Below are positions 42,416-52,571 of a DNA stretch of 64,000 nt, one piece after another. Source of the DNA: Adenophora triphylla var. japonica (lineage: Eukaryota; Streptophyta; Magnoliopsida; Asterales; Campanulaceae); NCBI GenBank assembly GCA_022495995.1, contig JAFEMH010005396.1, positions 1 to 64,000 on the forward strand. Direction: 5' to 3'. Positions within the stretch are counted from its first letter, which is position 1, and each line of letters begins with the position of its first letter. The notes below the pieces were generated by a model that ran no database searches, was not told the DNA's origin, and saw only the letters and a list, made by a program, of their open reading frames with translations. A program made the position numbers and the translations under genes.

Positions 42416-44230
42416 CTAATGAGATTTGCCCCGGTTGTCCTTTTGTCGGTTTGCAGGAGGTAGCACAGGTGCATGGTTGTGGGCATGCTTAGTTGGCATT
42501 TCGGCTTCATTGCCTATGAGGAAACTCTCTCCTCTGATGACCTCGAGATCTCCTTGTCGGTTTATGAACTTGACATACTGATGGAGAGTAGAGGCTATTG
42601 CCTTCATGTGGTGTAGGTATGGGCATCCCAATAGAGCTGTAAATTCGGACGGAATGTCCATCATGTGGAACTTTACTGGCACCATTTGGGTTTCGAACCA
42701 GAGCTCCAGAGTCACCGTTCCCAGGATGGGACAAGACGTGCTGTTGTATGCTTTGATAGTTCGGGCAGATGGGGTCATATGGCCTTCATCGATGCGTAAG
42801 GCTCGCATCATGCTGAGGGGAAGGACGTTGACTGCTGATCCGTTGTCTACCGGGACTCCAGGGAGGGAGATAGTGTTGAGCCGAACAGTGATGTGCAGAG
42901 CTTCGTTCTGTCCTGTAACCCCTTTTGGTAGGTCTTCATCATAGAAGGTGAGCATTCTACCGTACAGCCTGGAATCGTAGATCTGATCTCTTTCTGGAGA
43001 GGGAGAGTCATCGAGCCATCCATTTCCTGTCTTCCTCTTGAGAGGCAAAGGTTTTGGTGGTGCCTCGGGATTGTATTGAGGTTGCTTGTGGCGGTGGCCG
43101 CCCTTGGTCAGCACGTTGATTGAGTGCGAGTGCCAAGTTGGCTTTGACTTTCCTTTGCCAGCCCGTGCTCTGAAGTTGGGCAAGTTAAACCTTGGCTGAT
43201 CCTGCAGGGGATTAGGCTTCTGGTTGGGAGTAAGGTTGCCAAGATTTGAGATTTTATTGTGTCCTGAGGCCTGAGCTTTGGTGTCAGCAGGATATTTTCG
43301 CTTTCCCACCCCAGTCTGTTCTGAAGTTGTGCTGCTTGAAGGAAGGGAAGACTTGCTGGAGTAGAGCACATAGTAGTCAAACTTCCCGGATGGCTCTCCG
43401 AGTGTACCCACGCTGGTGTCTCCGGCTTCGTATCTTTCTTTCAATTTCTGCTGAGAAGACTGTTTCTTCTGCTTTCTGGGAGAATCGCCCCTGATCATGT
43501 CCTGGAACTCGTATTCGAGGCATTTGGAGTAGTCGCACACATCGTACCAGATGTGGACGTCTGATGAGGACTTGGCTGGAAGAGGCGAAGGAACTGGCTC
43601 TGCGGCAATCTTCTTTGGCACCCACTCGATGGAGTTTACACTGTTGTTGTTCGAAAAAGGGTTTTCGACTGTATTAGGTCCACGGGGACGCTCCAATTTT
43701 CCTTCTTCTATCAGATTCTGGATCTCATACCGTAACCCCAGGCAGTTGTCAGTTGTGTGCCCATGGTATTGGTGGAAGGTGCAGTACTTGCTTTTGTCGG
43801 CATTGGCTGCAGGGTTCTTCGGTTTGTAGTTTTCAACAGGCTTGAGGAGGCCTTCTTTGATTAGTCCTTCCAGCATTTTACTCAGAGGCATATCCAGCTT
43901 GTCGAAGCGTATGGAAGGTTGCTTCTTGGGGGAGTCATTGTTTTTCAGGGCTGGGTTTCTGTTGCATGACCGATGTCCCTGATGGATGTAGTTGACATAA
44001 GTATCTTTCCCTTTGCCGGTGGCTGGTGCAGGATTGAATGTAGTTGTTGATCTGTATCTGTAAGACAGAACTGTAGCTAGCTTTTCTTTGAGATCCTTCT
44101 CAAACTCTGAGCCCTCATTGACCATGGCTCGGAGATTCGGGAAGAAGTGATGGCTGATGAGTTTTCTAATGGACGACCTCAAGCAAGACTTGAAGATCCG
44201 CATTTGTTCGTCTTTGGAGAGTGGCTCCAT
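42416..44230 (-). CDS. Element D gag C-part: zinc knuckle and first protease-like module (PR1)
   Basis: A 604-codon open frame. It starts inside the capsid region (SKDEQMRIFKSCLRSSIRKL, FFPNLRAMVNEG), has MPLSKMLEGLIKEGLLKPVE and a zinc-binding knuckle CTFHQYHGHTTDNC near 43770. A long polar spacer leads to a protease-like fold near 42850: LPGVPVDNGSAVNVLPLSMM, ARTIKAYNSTSCPILGTVTL, MMDIPSEFTALLGCPYLHHM. The catalytic Asp and the GS are kept. Because a second protease-like module (39241-39600) follows in the same element, PR1 is an extra copy or the mark of a chimera. Confidence 0.8.
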   Translation of the reverse strand: MEPLSKDEQMRIFKSCLRSSIRKLISHHFFPNLRAMVNEGSEFEKDLKEKLATVLSYRYRSTTTFNPAPATGKGKDTYVNYIHQGHRSCNRNPALKNNDSPKKQPSIRFDKLDMPLSKMLEGLIKEGLLKPVENYKPKNPAANADKSKYCTFHQYHGHTTDNCLGLRYEIQNLIEEGKLERPRGPNTVENPFSNNNSVNSIEWVPKKIAAEPVPSPLPAKSSSDVHIWYDVCDYSKCLEYEFQDMIRGDSPRKQKKQSSQQKLKERYEAGDTSVGTLGEPSGKFDYYVLYSSKSSLPSSSTTSEQTGVGKRKYPADTKAQASGHNKISNLGNLTPNQKPNPLQDQPRFNLPNFRARAGKGKSKPTWHSHSINVLTKGGHRHKQPQYNPEAPPKPLPLKRKTGNGWLDDSPSPERDQIYDSRLYGRMLTFYDEDLPKGVTGQNEALHITVRLNTISLPGVPVDNGSAVNVLPLSMMRALRIDEGHMTPSARTIKAYNSTSCPILGTVTLELWFETQMVPVKFHMMDIPSEFTALLGCPYLHHMKAIASTLHQYVKFINRQGDLEVIRGESFLIGNEAEMPTKHAHNHAPVLPPANRQKDNRGKSH

Positions 44231-45172
44231 GATTTCGGAGAGTTTCCAACTCCACCTTTTGTAGAATTCTCCAATGCTTTCGTCTGTTTTCTGCTCGGTG
44301 GTGATTAAGTCTTCACGGCTTGTCTCCCATTCTAGGTTGGATCGGTACCACTCCAGGAAGATGTTGCTGATCTGATCCCAGGTTTAGCGATCTGTAAGCT
44401 TGACCCTTAGGAACCACCGTAATGCTGAACTCTTGAGAGTGTGTTGGAAATGGTCGGCCATTTTCCGGAGGGTTGCTCCTTTAGCTCTCATGTCGAGAAC
44501 GTAGGTGTCAACATGTGTCTGTGGTCATTCGGTCCCGTCGAATCTGTCCATTTCTGGCATTCTGAACTTGGCAGGGAGAGGTATGACCATTCTCGGATCT
44601 GTAGATCTGAGCGTTTCTTTCTTTGGGCTGCCCATGCTGGCTTTCAGGTCCTTCATTTCTTCGACCATCCAGGCCAGGGTTGGGTCTAGGTTGGGTCTAG
44701 TGGCGAACTTTGAGGCTCGGGGCCGGGTGCTGCTATTAGAGAAGCAATAATTGGAGGTGGGAGGCTTGATATATGTGGATATATGGGGCCTTTTCTGGGT
44801 TGTATCGGGGTTTCGTCCCGGTATTTTGAGGTTCGTGTATAGGCAAGGGGTTGAATCCGGGAGGATACTGGAGGATGTTGGGATCTGTTTGAGATGGCCC
44901 AGCATTGCGCTGGTTGTATTGAGTGATAGGGGTAGAACTGGCTTGACCGTATATGATCGGGGAGGATCGTCGTCGTCGATTAGAATGAAATTACCGTCTG
45001 GTTGGGGGATAGCTACTATACCCCGTTCATTCAGAAGCTGTACCACGAAATTCTGCTGATCCTCTTTCTGTTTCTTGTGAACCTCACATGCTCGGATGGC
45101 TTCTTTCAGTGTCATATATGTTACCGGTGGCGGGGTTTCATTCCCGTCACGATTTTTCGGTGAGTCTGACAT
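44231..45172 (-). pseudogene. Element D gag N-terminus and capsid
   Basis: From the minus-strand ATG at 45172 it reads MSDSPKNRDGNETPPPVTYM, a lysine and glutamate rich helix (LKEAIRACEVHKKQKEDQQN) and a polar stretch to MDRFDGTE (about 44530). A frameshift follows; the capsid part (RWFLRVKLTD near 44400, YRSNLEWETSREDLITTEQK near 44330) continues in another frame with a stop at about 44384 and joins the frame beginning 44230. The helix resembles the C gag start at 11865-11935. Confidence 0.72.
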
Positions 45173-45213
45173 GTCGGAGAGTCTGAACCACTTAAGAACA
45201 TCCCTCAGCAATT
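45173..45213. other. Head-to-head junction between elements D and E
   Basis: Within about 40 bp the sequence changes from minus-strand D (leader just upstream of its gag ATG at 45172) to plus-strand E, already inside gag (SNFPYPDLRAMVSFG from about 45205). Neither the D 5' LTR nor the E 5' LTR and gag N-terminus is present, and no target duplication is evident. Confidence 0.7.
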
Positions 45214-45791
45214 TCCCCTATCCAGATCTACGTGCCATGGTCAGCTTTGGGGCTAAATTTGAGAAGGCTTACAATCACCAACAAGCTACTACCTCTACTT
45301 TCCGGTACCGAGCCACTACCTTTAATCCTGTTCCTACCCAGCCCAAGGGAAAAGAAGAAATTAACTTTGCTGGTCAGAATTGCAACAATGCCACTCCTTT
45401 CATGCCAAGGAAAGTCGAGATGCCCAAACCTCAGAATATAATGTTCAGTAACTTCGGGATGCCCTTGAGCAAAGTTTTCAGGGGACTAGTTAAAGAGGGC
45501 TTGATTCGACCTTTGGACAATTATCAACCTAAGGATCCCAATGCCCCTTTGGACACTACTAAACACTGCGCTTTACATCAGTACCACGGGCACCTTACTG
45601 ACAATTGTATAACTCCGAAGAGGGCCATACGAGGGTTAATTGAAAAGGGTAAGCTGGAGGTACCTGAAGGGCCCAATACAGTTAATAACCCATTCCCTAG
45701 AAACAACAATAGGGTGAACATGATTGAAATTGAAGAGCCTTCTCACGCCAAGGAAAATCTGGATGTTATTCAAGAAACGTGCCCAGAATAG
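45205..45791 (+). pseudogene. Element E gag C-part with zinc knuckle
   Basis: It reads NFPYPDLRAMVSFGAKFEKA, FRYRATTFNPVP, MPLSKVFRGLVKEGLIRPLD, the knuckle CALHQYHGHLTDNC (about 45570) and GPNTVNNPFPRNNNRVNMIE, closely parallel to D 42416-44230. The frame extends leftward to 45096 by chance through D sequence. It ends at a TAG at 45791. Confidence 0.8.
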
Positions 45792-45821
45792 CCAACCGAG
45801 GAAGCAAATGAGGACTCCTAA

Positions 45822-47492
45822 GTGCCCATGATTAACTTTGTCGATGATCCTGAATTCGGATCCCCTCCCAGCCTTGAGAATGATGAACAAACTAATCCTC
45901 CCTGGTCCCATGTTAGCAGCTTCCTGCAGGAATATGAAGCTCGCTACTTCTCAGAGAGAGAAATAACTGGTGCTGAAGAACTGGGACTATTCAGATCCAA
46001 CTATGAGAAAACCATTTACCCAAGGTGGCTAGAGCACTCAAAGAAGATTGAGCAAGAGAGCTTCAGGTAGACACGTGTATTGGGACATATCAGTAAAGAG
46101 GCTGAAGCGCACCTCGAGCTAATACACTTCTGCAAAATGGTTCTAGGGGAAGCCGAATACTGTCCTAATAACAGCGAAGGTGAAGGATCAGATGAGGATA
46201 ATTGCTTTTATATCCTGCCAGAAGTCAAATACGTACCGCCACCTTCCACTCTCCCCCCTCAATTCCTAGGAGGAGAAGCCCGATCGCGATTGTTGTTTCC
46301 AGCATTGGGAGCCTATGACGATTTCTATGGCTGCACATACCTATCCTCCTCTGATAGCAATGATCAGCGCTCTATCTTAGCCGAAATTCATGTAACCTGG
46401 GGCGATGACTCCAGCGATAGCGGGGAAAGCGAAGAATCAACTAAGGCTCAAGACCCGAAATCAGTTTGGAACGATCAGCCCGAAAACGACCGCGTGAATG
46501 CCCAAAGCAATGGGTGGTTCTTAGCCAGTGACGACGATGGTCCGCCAGAAAATACGAATGGTGAATCGATGGAAACTGACCTCGATGGTGAACCCCTCTC
46601 AATATGCGATTGTGGTCACTGCCCAGCTTCGAATACATCGTAGGATGAGGAGCAGCCCAACTCATTTGATGAAGAATATGAATCTGAGATTCTGGAACAC
46701 AATATCCCCTATGGGGAACTAGTAGGAGAGTGGAGAAATTTCGTTGAAGCACTGGTCGAAAAAGGAAACTTCAAGCCTCCGGCAGACAATGAGTGGGTAA
46801 ACGTTATTGGATCCCTCTCTTCCTCCCCTCTAACTGATGGCATCACGGTCTTAAGGATCACTGTTGAATCTCTCGAGTACAATGAGTGCCTGGAATCGCT
46901 CAAAAGGATTATGGAGCTAGAAGCCACTTCGGTTGCCTTCATACCTACAGACCAACATGACGCCTTCCTAATAGCCCCGATATCTGGAAACAGGCCCTGA
47001 GTACCCCTCATTTGGACTCAGGTGTCACGAGCCGCTAATTTGGGCCATAAGAGTGAGCACTGTCAATCCTTCACTTGTGGTTGCCCGACTTGCAAAAGAG
47101 AAAGGAAAATGGTGTACGCTGAGGTGGAAGCTGATAGCCCGAAAACTGAAGAAACTTCAGAGGACGACAATGTGACCGAAGATATAAAAGCAATGGATTT
47201 TCCCGGGGCTGAATATGTAGATGTCATGGAGTTCAACACATCTTACCATGCTTTAGGGAAAGGATTCTCGAGCATCGGATCTAAGCAAATAGTTGAAAAT
47301 CTACTAGAGAAAGGAAGACTGGTCCCTATCCTCCCCAATGAAAAAGTAACCATTGTCAAATCAAGCCCACCTGGAGGCAAAGTAACAATCCTCATCAGGA
47401 TTACCAGGGAAGAAGAAACTTTTCCCGAGTGTATCACAGCTTTGAGAGAGGTCCTGGACACTGGCATGATACTAGGCGCTCCTCCCGTATAG
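45822..47492 (+). pseudogene. Element E gag-protease linker with repeated modules
   Basis: Acidic frames (45822-46070, 46080-46643, 47022-47492) are separated by stops. The second is rich in Ser, Asp and Glu. Two module-like segments resemble those of D: GITVLRITVESLEYNECLES (about 46840-46920, in a different frame) and KVTILIRITREEETFPECIT (about 47380-47450). Cysteine-rich bits (CDCGHCPAS near 46620; CQSFTCGCPTCKRERK near 47070) could be metal-binding, without parallel in D that I can see. The role of this linker is unknown. Confidence 0.6.
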
Positions 47493-47694
47493 AACGCCAT
47501 AGTAATCTCTAGTGCTGAGTATTATTAAAGGCAGCCAGGACTGCTGTATAAAGCCGGAGACGAAGGGGAGAGCCCACCAAGCCTGGAGGCAATAGTTCCT
47601 GCTGCATGTTAATTATGGGCAAGCTCAATCAAGCCTTAGACAATATAGACCATGATCACAAGGATGAGGATGAATCGGAAGAATCCCTAGCCTT

Positions 47695-48765
47695 GTGGGC
47701 CATTCAAGGAACGACAACACATTCTTGGTTCAGAAACCCATAACTTGGGAAGAAATCCGGAAGGCTGCCCAGTTAGAAGCCAGTGATACTCACTATCCCC
47801 AAGCTCAGCCCCTCACTATTGCCAAGCTCTGGGAAACTTGTAACAAGATCAGCCAGAGCCAGTGGCCAGTTTCCAAGCAAGCTTCTCCGTTGACCCTAGC
47901 AGCATTGAAAGAATCCTGTAACGAAGGAACATATAAATCGAAGGAAGAAGTGAATCTGTTGACCAGGTCTGGGAAAATCCACCAGGGAAATCCCAAAACA
48001 GAAAAGAAGTTGGCAGATCAGGCACCCAGGGCAAACCATAATCCTTATGCCAAGACAGCAGGAGCTCTCGACCCCGAAAAGGAAGATCATGTACTGACTC
48101 AGTTGAAGCAGACTCAAGCCAACATCTCCCTCTGGTCCTTACTCACCTCATCTTATCCCCACAAGTTGAAATTGGAGGAAAGTCTGGCCCGCACTCTGGT
48201 GCCTATCGATGCCACCCCTGACGACGTGGTGCAATTGATCGGGAACATCCATTACGGAAACATAGTCACCTTTACAGACCTTGATCTCCCTCAGTTTGGA
48301 GCCGATCATAACGAACCCCTCTTCATCATTGTCCAGCTAGATGAACGATGCCTCCTGCGGGTCCTAGTCGACAAGGGGTCTGGAATGAACATCCTCCCAG
48401 CAAAGATCATGAGCCTGCTCGGCATCAAGCCCACAGACCTGAAGCCTTCCTCCCTTACTGTCAAGGCTTACTACTCAACGTCTCGTACAGTACTTGGGGC
48501 TGCTACTTTGAACTTGTGGTTTGGCAAGAAGATGATACATGTAGAATTCCTGGTCATTGATATCCAAATCACCTTTAATGCTCTTTTGGGAAGACCATGG
48601 CTGCACCAATTTAATGGAGTCACTTCAAACCTTCATCAGTGTGTGAAGTTCGTTTCAGATGGGGCTCTAACAACCATTTACGGAGACCTAGTTACTCTGG
48701 AGGACACTGACACGGGTGGAATACCCATCCTGGAGATCATGCATATGAAGATGGCTTCATGCTAA
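47695..48765 (+). pseudogene. Element E aspartic protease
   Basis: A 356-codon frame whose N-terminal half is a linker (ITWEEIRKAAQLEASD, SPLTLAALKESCNEG) and whose C-terminal half is a retropepsin-like domain: LIGNIHYGNIVTFTDLDLPQ, VLVDKGSGMNILPAKIMSLL with the catalytic Asp near 48367, then VKAYYSTSRTVLGAATLNLW and LGRPWLHQFNGVTSNLHQCV. DKGS replaces the more usual DGGS. It ends at a TAA at 48765, and the next frame (48759) overlaps it, so the polyprotein is now frameshifted there. Confidence 0.78.
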
Positions 48766-50068
48766 CTGGTTTCACAGTCGAATCTCCTAAAGCCCAAGTT
48801 TGCAATGTGGATCTGACTGCCACCTGGGACAAAATTCCTCCCGCCATGAGGATGATGAGAAATATGAACTACCTGCCTGATATGGGTCTCGGGAAATGCC
48901 TACAAGGGACTCACAAGGTCATTGAGGTGAAGGAACAGAAAACTCGCCACAGCCTGGGGTATGAGCCAACCTCGGAGGAGATTGCGAAAGAAAAGGAAAT
49001 TGCTCGGAAAAGGAGGGATGCGGTTGTAGAAAAGATCCCTTACGGTGGTCCTAAATCTCTTCCGTTCAGTCTTGACATGACTGACTACTTCGTAAAGGGC
49101 GCTTTGCAGGTGGACAATGATGCAGTAAAAGAGCCCACTCCTACAGAAGGCTGGTTGAAACTACAAGAGAATCTTAGCAAGTTCAGGGGAACCAAAGCCA
49201 ACCCCGTCCGAAGAATGTTTCCCGATTTACCCAATATACCTAGGGATACTACCACAATGAGAAGTGAGTATACTTTCAAGGGAGTTCCTGAGCTGGTGGA
49301 GCAGTTTGAGAAGCTCAATGAGGTCATCCCGACTGTCGAAGAAGTCGCAAAGGTTGAGTTTGAACTAGATGTACCAAAGGCCAAGACTCCAGAGTTCTCT
49401 CTAGATAAATGGGATGGTCCCTTCATGCAGCAGATGTTTGGGGAAGAAGTACAAATTCCAGACCTGATCGACCTGGGTTTAGTGAAAGAAATGATTGCGG
49501 TAATTGAAGCGGGAGGACAAAAATCTTCAGATCCCCTAGCCATTGTCATGCAGTCTACAATGCCCCTGAAGAATTGGGAGACTCTCTCCGGTCCGTCCGC
49601 GAGCAAAGAAGAGATGATCACAAAGCTTGGATTGGTCCCTCGTCCCCTTATGTCCACCTATCTCATGTCCTTTGAGTCTCTTATCGTTCAACCCTAGAGT
49701 CGTCTGATGGCCTTACGCCAGAAGACTATGAAATTGTAGCCAATGTTGTACTTCTTTTTGCTCTGAATGAAATGACCGACCTTTCCTAGTATCCTCTGAT
49801 TGCTACTTTAACTAATGATAAATTAACTAATAACTTTAAAACGGTTAATAATGATTCACTAGATAAAGATGCAGACACACTAAACGAACAATACATTAAA
49901 GAAATTTTTAAGCAGGTTGTCGAGAAAGAGGAAAACAGAGCCAAAGCTGCCGAGGAGGTTTTGACTCGTGTGAATCTAGGGACTGCAGAGGAGCCTAAAG
50001 AGATGTAGATTAGCAGTTTCTTCAATGGTTCCGGACAAGCAACCCTGGTCGAACTACTCAGAGAATTT
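48759..50068 (+). pseudogene. Element E protease-to-RT linker
   Basis: The first 312 codons are open: MLTGFTVESPKAQVCNVDLT, a G-patch-like stretch MGLGKCLQGTHKVIEVKEQK with LGYEPTSEE, a charged helix, YTFKGVPELVEQFEKLNEV and EVQIPDLIDLGLVKEMIAVI. After a stop at 49697 the homology continues (SSDGLTPEDYEIVAN, NDSLDKDADTLNEQYIKEIF) through TAGs near 49787 and 50008. It parallels the same region of C (12120-12960) and D. Confidence 0.72.
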
Positions 50069-51475
50069 GTGGACGTGTTTGCATGGTCTTACAAGGACAT
50101 GCCCGGCCTCTATCCCTCCATAGTGGAACACCGGATATCGTTAGACCCAGAAGTCAAGCCTGTAAAGCAAAAGCTGAGAAAGATCAAGCTCGAATGGTCG
50201 TTACAAGTAAAGGAAGAAACTGAGAAGATACTCAAAGTGGGATTTATCCGGGTCATTGGGTATCCAACCTGGCTCTCCAACATCGTAACAGTCACCAAGG
50301 CTAACGCAAAAGTCCGATGCTGCGAGGATTTTAGAGATCTCAGCAAAGCCAGCCCAAAGGACGATTTCCCCCTGCCCAATATTGACATGCTGGTAGATAC
50401 CACGGCCAACTACAAAGTCAAGTCTTTCGTCGACGGTTTTGCCGGCTACAACCAGATCAAAATGGCCGAAGAAGACCAAGTCAAGACAACTTTCACTACT
50501 CCATGGGGGACATACTGCTATACAGTCATGCCTTTTAGTCTAAAGAATGCTGGGGCTACCTATCAGAGGCCAGCCACAGCCCTATTCCACGACATGAGGC
50601 TGATAGTCCCTCAGAAGATCAAAGGATCTGTTGGCCAACACTTCATCGATTTGAGAAAATTCTTCGACCGTCTCAGAGAATATTCCATGAGGCTGAACCC
50701 AGCTAAATGCTCCTTCGGGGCCAAGCGAGGCAAGGTGTTGGGATACATGGTAACTGAATGGGGAATTGAAGTAGACCTTCAGAAGATCAAAGCCATAGTT
50801 GAGATGAAACCGTCTCGAACACTGACGAAAGTCAAATCTTTCATGGGAAGGCGACAGTACATAAGCCGCTTTGTGAATCAACTAACCTCCATCTATGAGC
50901 CTATCTTTAAGCTGATGAAGAAGAGCGCATGCACTGAATGGACCCTAGAATGCCAGTTTGCTTTTGGGAAGATCAAGGCATACCTTGTAAATCCCCCAAT
51001 CCTTTGCCAACCACATTGGCAAAAGCCACTATTGCTATACTTGACTGTCACAGATACAGCAATTGGGGCTATGCTGGCACAGGAGAAGAAAGATTCTAAA
51101 GTTGAAAGCGCCATCTACTTCGTGAGCAGAAAGCTACAAGGCAGCGAACTCAACTACTCAGCTTGCGAGAAAACCTGTGCAGGTCTAGTTTGGGTAGTGG
51201 GAAAGTTGAAACATTATATGCAGTCTCACTCAGTACACTTGGTCTCGAGGCTGGACCCCATCAAGTACCTGTTTGATAAGCCCTCCCTCTCCATGAGATT
51301 GGCAAAATGGTCATTCTTTTTGGCTGAATACGACATCACTTATGTGACAAGAAAATCCATGAAAGGGCGGATAATGGCCGAACAATTGGCATACTTCCCG
51401 AGTGATGAACCTCAAGGACCTGAACCTCAATTTCCCAACGATGGAATTTTCTCTCTTGAAGGAGATAACCGCTAG
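50069..51475 (+). pseudogene. Element E reverse transcriptase and RNase H lacking YVDD
   Basis: A 468-codon frame. Reverse transcriptase opens with DVFAWSYKDMPGL and shows FRDLSKASPKDDFPLPNIDM, FVDGFAGYNQIKM and MPFSLKNAGATYQRPATALF. Directly after FHDM the sequence reads RLIVPQKIKGSVGQHFIDLR, where C, D and F have the segment containing YVDDMIIHSKGS. The catalytic aspartate pair is therefore gone although the frame is kept. RNase H follows (LLLYLTVTDTAIGAMLAQEK, KWSFFLAEYDITYV). A TAG at 51473 replaces the conserved Trp of the second RNase H. Confidence 0.82.
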
Positions 51476-51939
51476 CAGCTCTTCTTTGATGGGGCAGCTA
51501 ACAGACGGGGGAATGGAATAGGAATGCTCCTGGTCGATCCCACTGACGAACATACTCCCATAGCCGTAAAGCTCAATTTTGAGGTCACTAACAATGCCGC
51601 CGAGTATGAAGCCTGCATAGCCGGATTGGAGGCTTCTTTAGAAAGGAACATCAAGGAGTTAGAAGTATACGGTGACTCTGCTCTCATCATCAACCAAGTG
51701 TCCAACAAGTGGAAAATAGTTGATCCGGGTCTGCAAAAGTACCACGCCTCTATGGAAGACCTCGTGGCCCAGTTTAAAGAGATCAGCTTCGACTATCTGC
51801 CAGCAATAGGTTCGCAGATGCCCTGGCAACACTAGCCTCTCTTATCGAAATACCCAAAGGAAAATAAGTCAAGCCCTTCAGGGTTGGGAGAAGAGAAAAC
51901 CCAGCCTACTATTTTGAAATTGAAGCAGAAAATGAATCA
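51476..51939 (+). pseudogene. Element E second RNase H
   Basis: After the TAG it reads LFFDGAANRRGNGIGMLLVD, TNNAAEYEACIAGLEASLER and ELEVYGDSALIINQVSNKWK, all catalytic positions visible. A frameshift near 51800 loses the final motif (the sequence around 51810-51840 still encodes FADALATLASL in pieces) and the connection to integrase is broken around 51860. Confidence 0.75.
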
Positions 51940-52571
51940 GTGAATGACCCGTGGTATGCTCAGATCTACCAATACCTGAAAAGCAGTGAAGCCTCTTTCA
52001 AAAATGAAGACGGGAAATACAAAGAGGGAATCAAGGCAAGAAGCATGATATCTCTTAAACGATTGGCTTCCCACTACGTCCTTTTGGGAGATACGCTATA
52101 CAAAAAGCGCTACCGGGGTCCCCTCTTACGCTGCATCAGCAAGCAAAGGGCCACCGAACTAATGGATGAAGTACATGGCGGTACCTGTGGCCCCCACATG
52201 AATGCTCGAGCCTTAATGCAAGTCATCTTGAGAATGGGTTATTTCTGGATCTCTATGGAGACGGATTGTATCCAGTTCATGAGACGATGCGACAAGTGTC
52301 AGCGCTATTCAAATCTCAACCATTTGCCTCCACACGATCTCTATTGCATGACAATCCATTGGCCTTTCGTTACCTGGGGAATCGACGTCATCGGCAAAGT
52401 TACACCACCAGGAAGCAATGGTCACGAGTTCGTCCTGGTAGCGATAGACTATTTCACCAAATGTGTCGAGGCCAAGTCCTACAAGGTCCTTAATTCCAAG
52501 AAGGTGGCCCTCTTTATCAGAGAAAACATCATGTGCAGATACGGGTTGCCAGCTGAAGTAATCTCTGACAA
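51940..52571 (+). pseudogene. Element E integrase N-terminus, truncated by F
   Basis: It has the zinc-binding histidine region EVHGGTCGPHMNARALMQVI and CDKCQRYSNLNHLPPHDLYC, then WGIDVIGKVTPPGSNGHEFV with the first catalytic Asp. It ends at VISDN, the start of the second catalytic motif, where element F begins. The open frame runs 30 codons into the F LTR by chance. Confidence 0.82.

Larger units (their letters stand above)
1..45190 (-). mobile_element. Element D: Ogre/Tat-like Ty3/gypsy element, minus strand, split by A
   Basis: On the minus strand this element reads gag start (45172), zinc knuckle, a protease-like module, linker, a second protease-like module, reverse transcriptase and RNase H down to 36183. 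It then resumes at 886 with the rest of the second RNase H domain and the integrase N-terminus, running off the left edge. Element A (887-36182) interrupts it inside the RNase H motif that reads RWQLFF. No LTR of D is in the window: the 3' side is cut by the window edge and the 5' LTR is missing at the head-to-head junction with E near 45190. The pol sequence groups by eye with C, E and F. The exact right boundary is uncertain by about 25 bp. Confidence 0.85.
45190..52571 (+). mobile_element. Element E: truncated Ogre-like element, plus strand, cut by F
   Basis: Plus-strand order is gag knuckle region, linker modules, protease, linker, reverse transcriptase, RNase H, second RNase H, integrase N-terminus. 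It starts abruptly in gag at the junction with D and stops inside the integrase core at GACAA (52567-52571), the presumed target site of F. The remainder should lie to the right of F, outside the window. Many stops and frameshifts, and loss of the polymerase YVDD, mark it as an old copy. Confidence 0.85.

Noticed and set aside
42606..42944. Plus-strand frames antisense to D gag and protease (similar ones at 43551, 44505, 44751)
   Set aside because: Shadow frames of conserved minus-strand coding sequence, with no independent homology.
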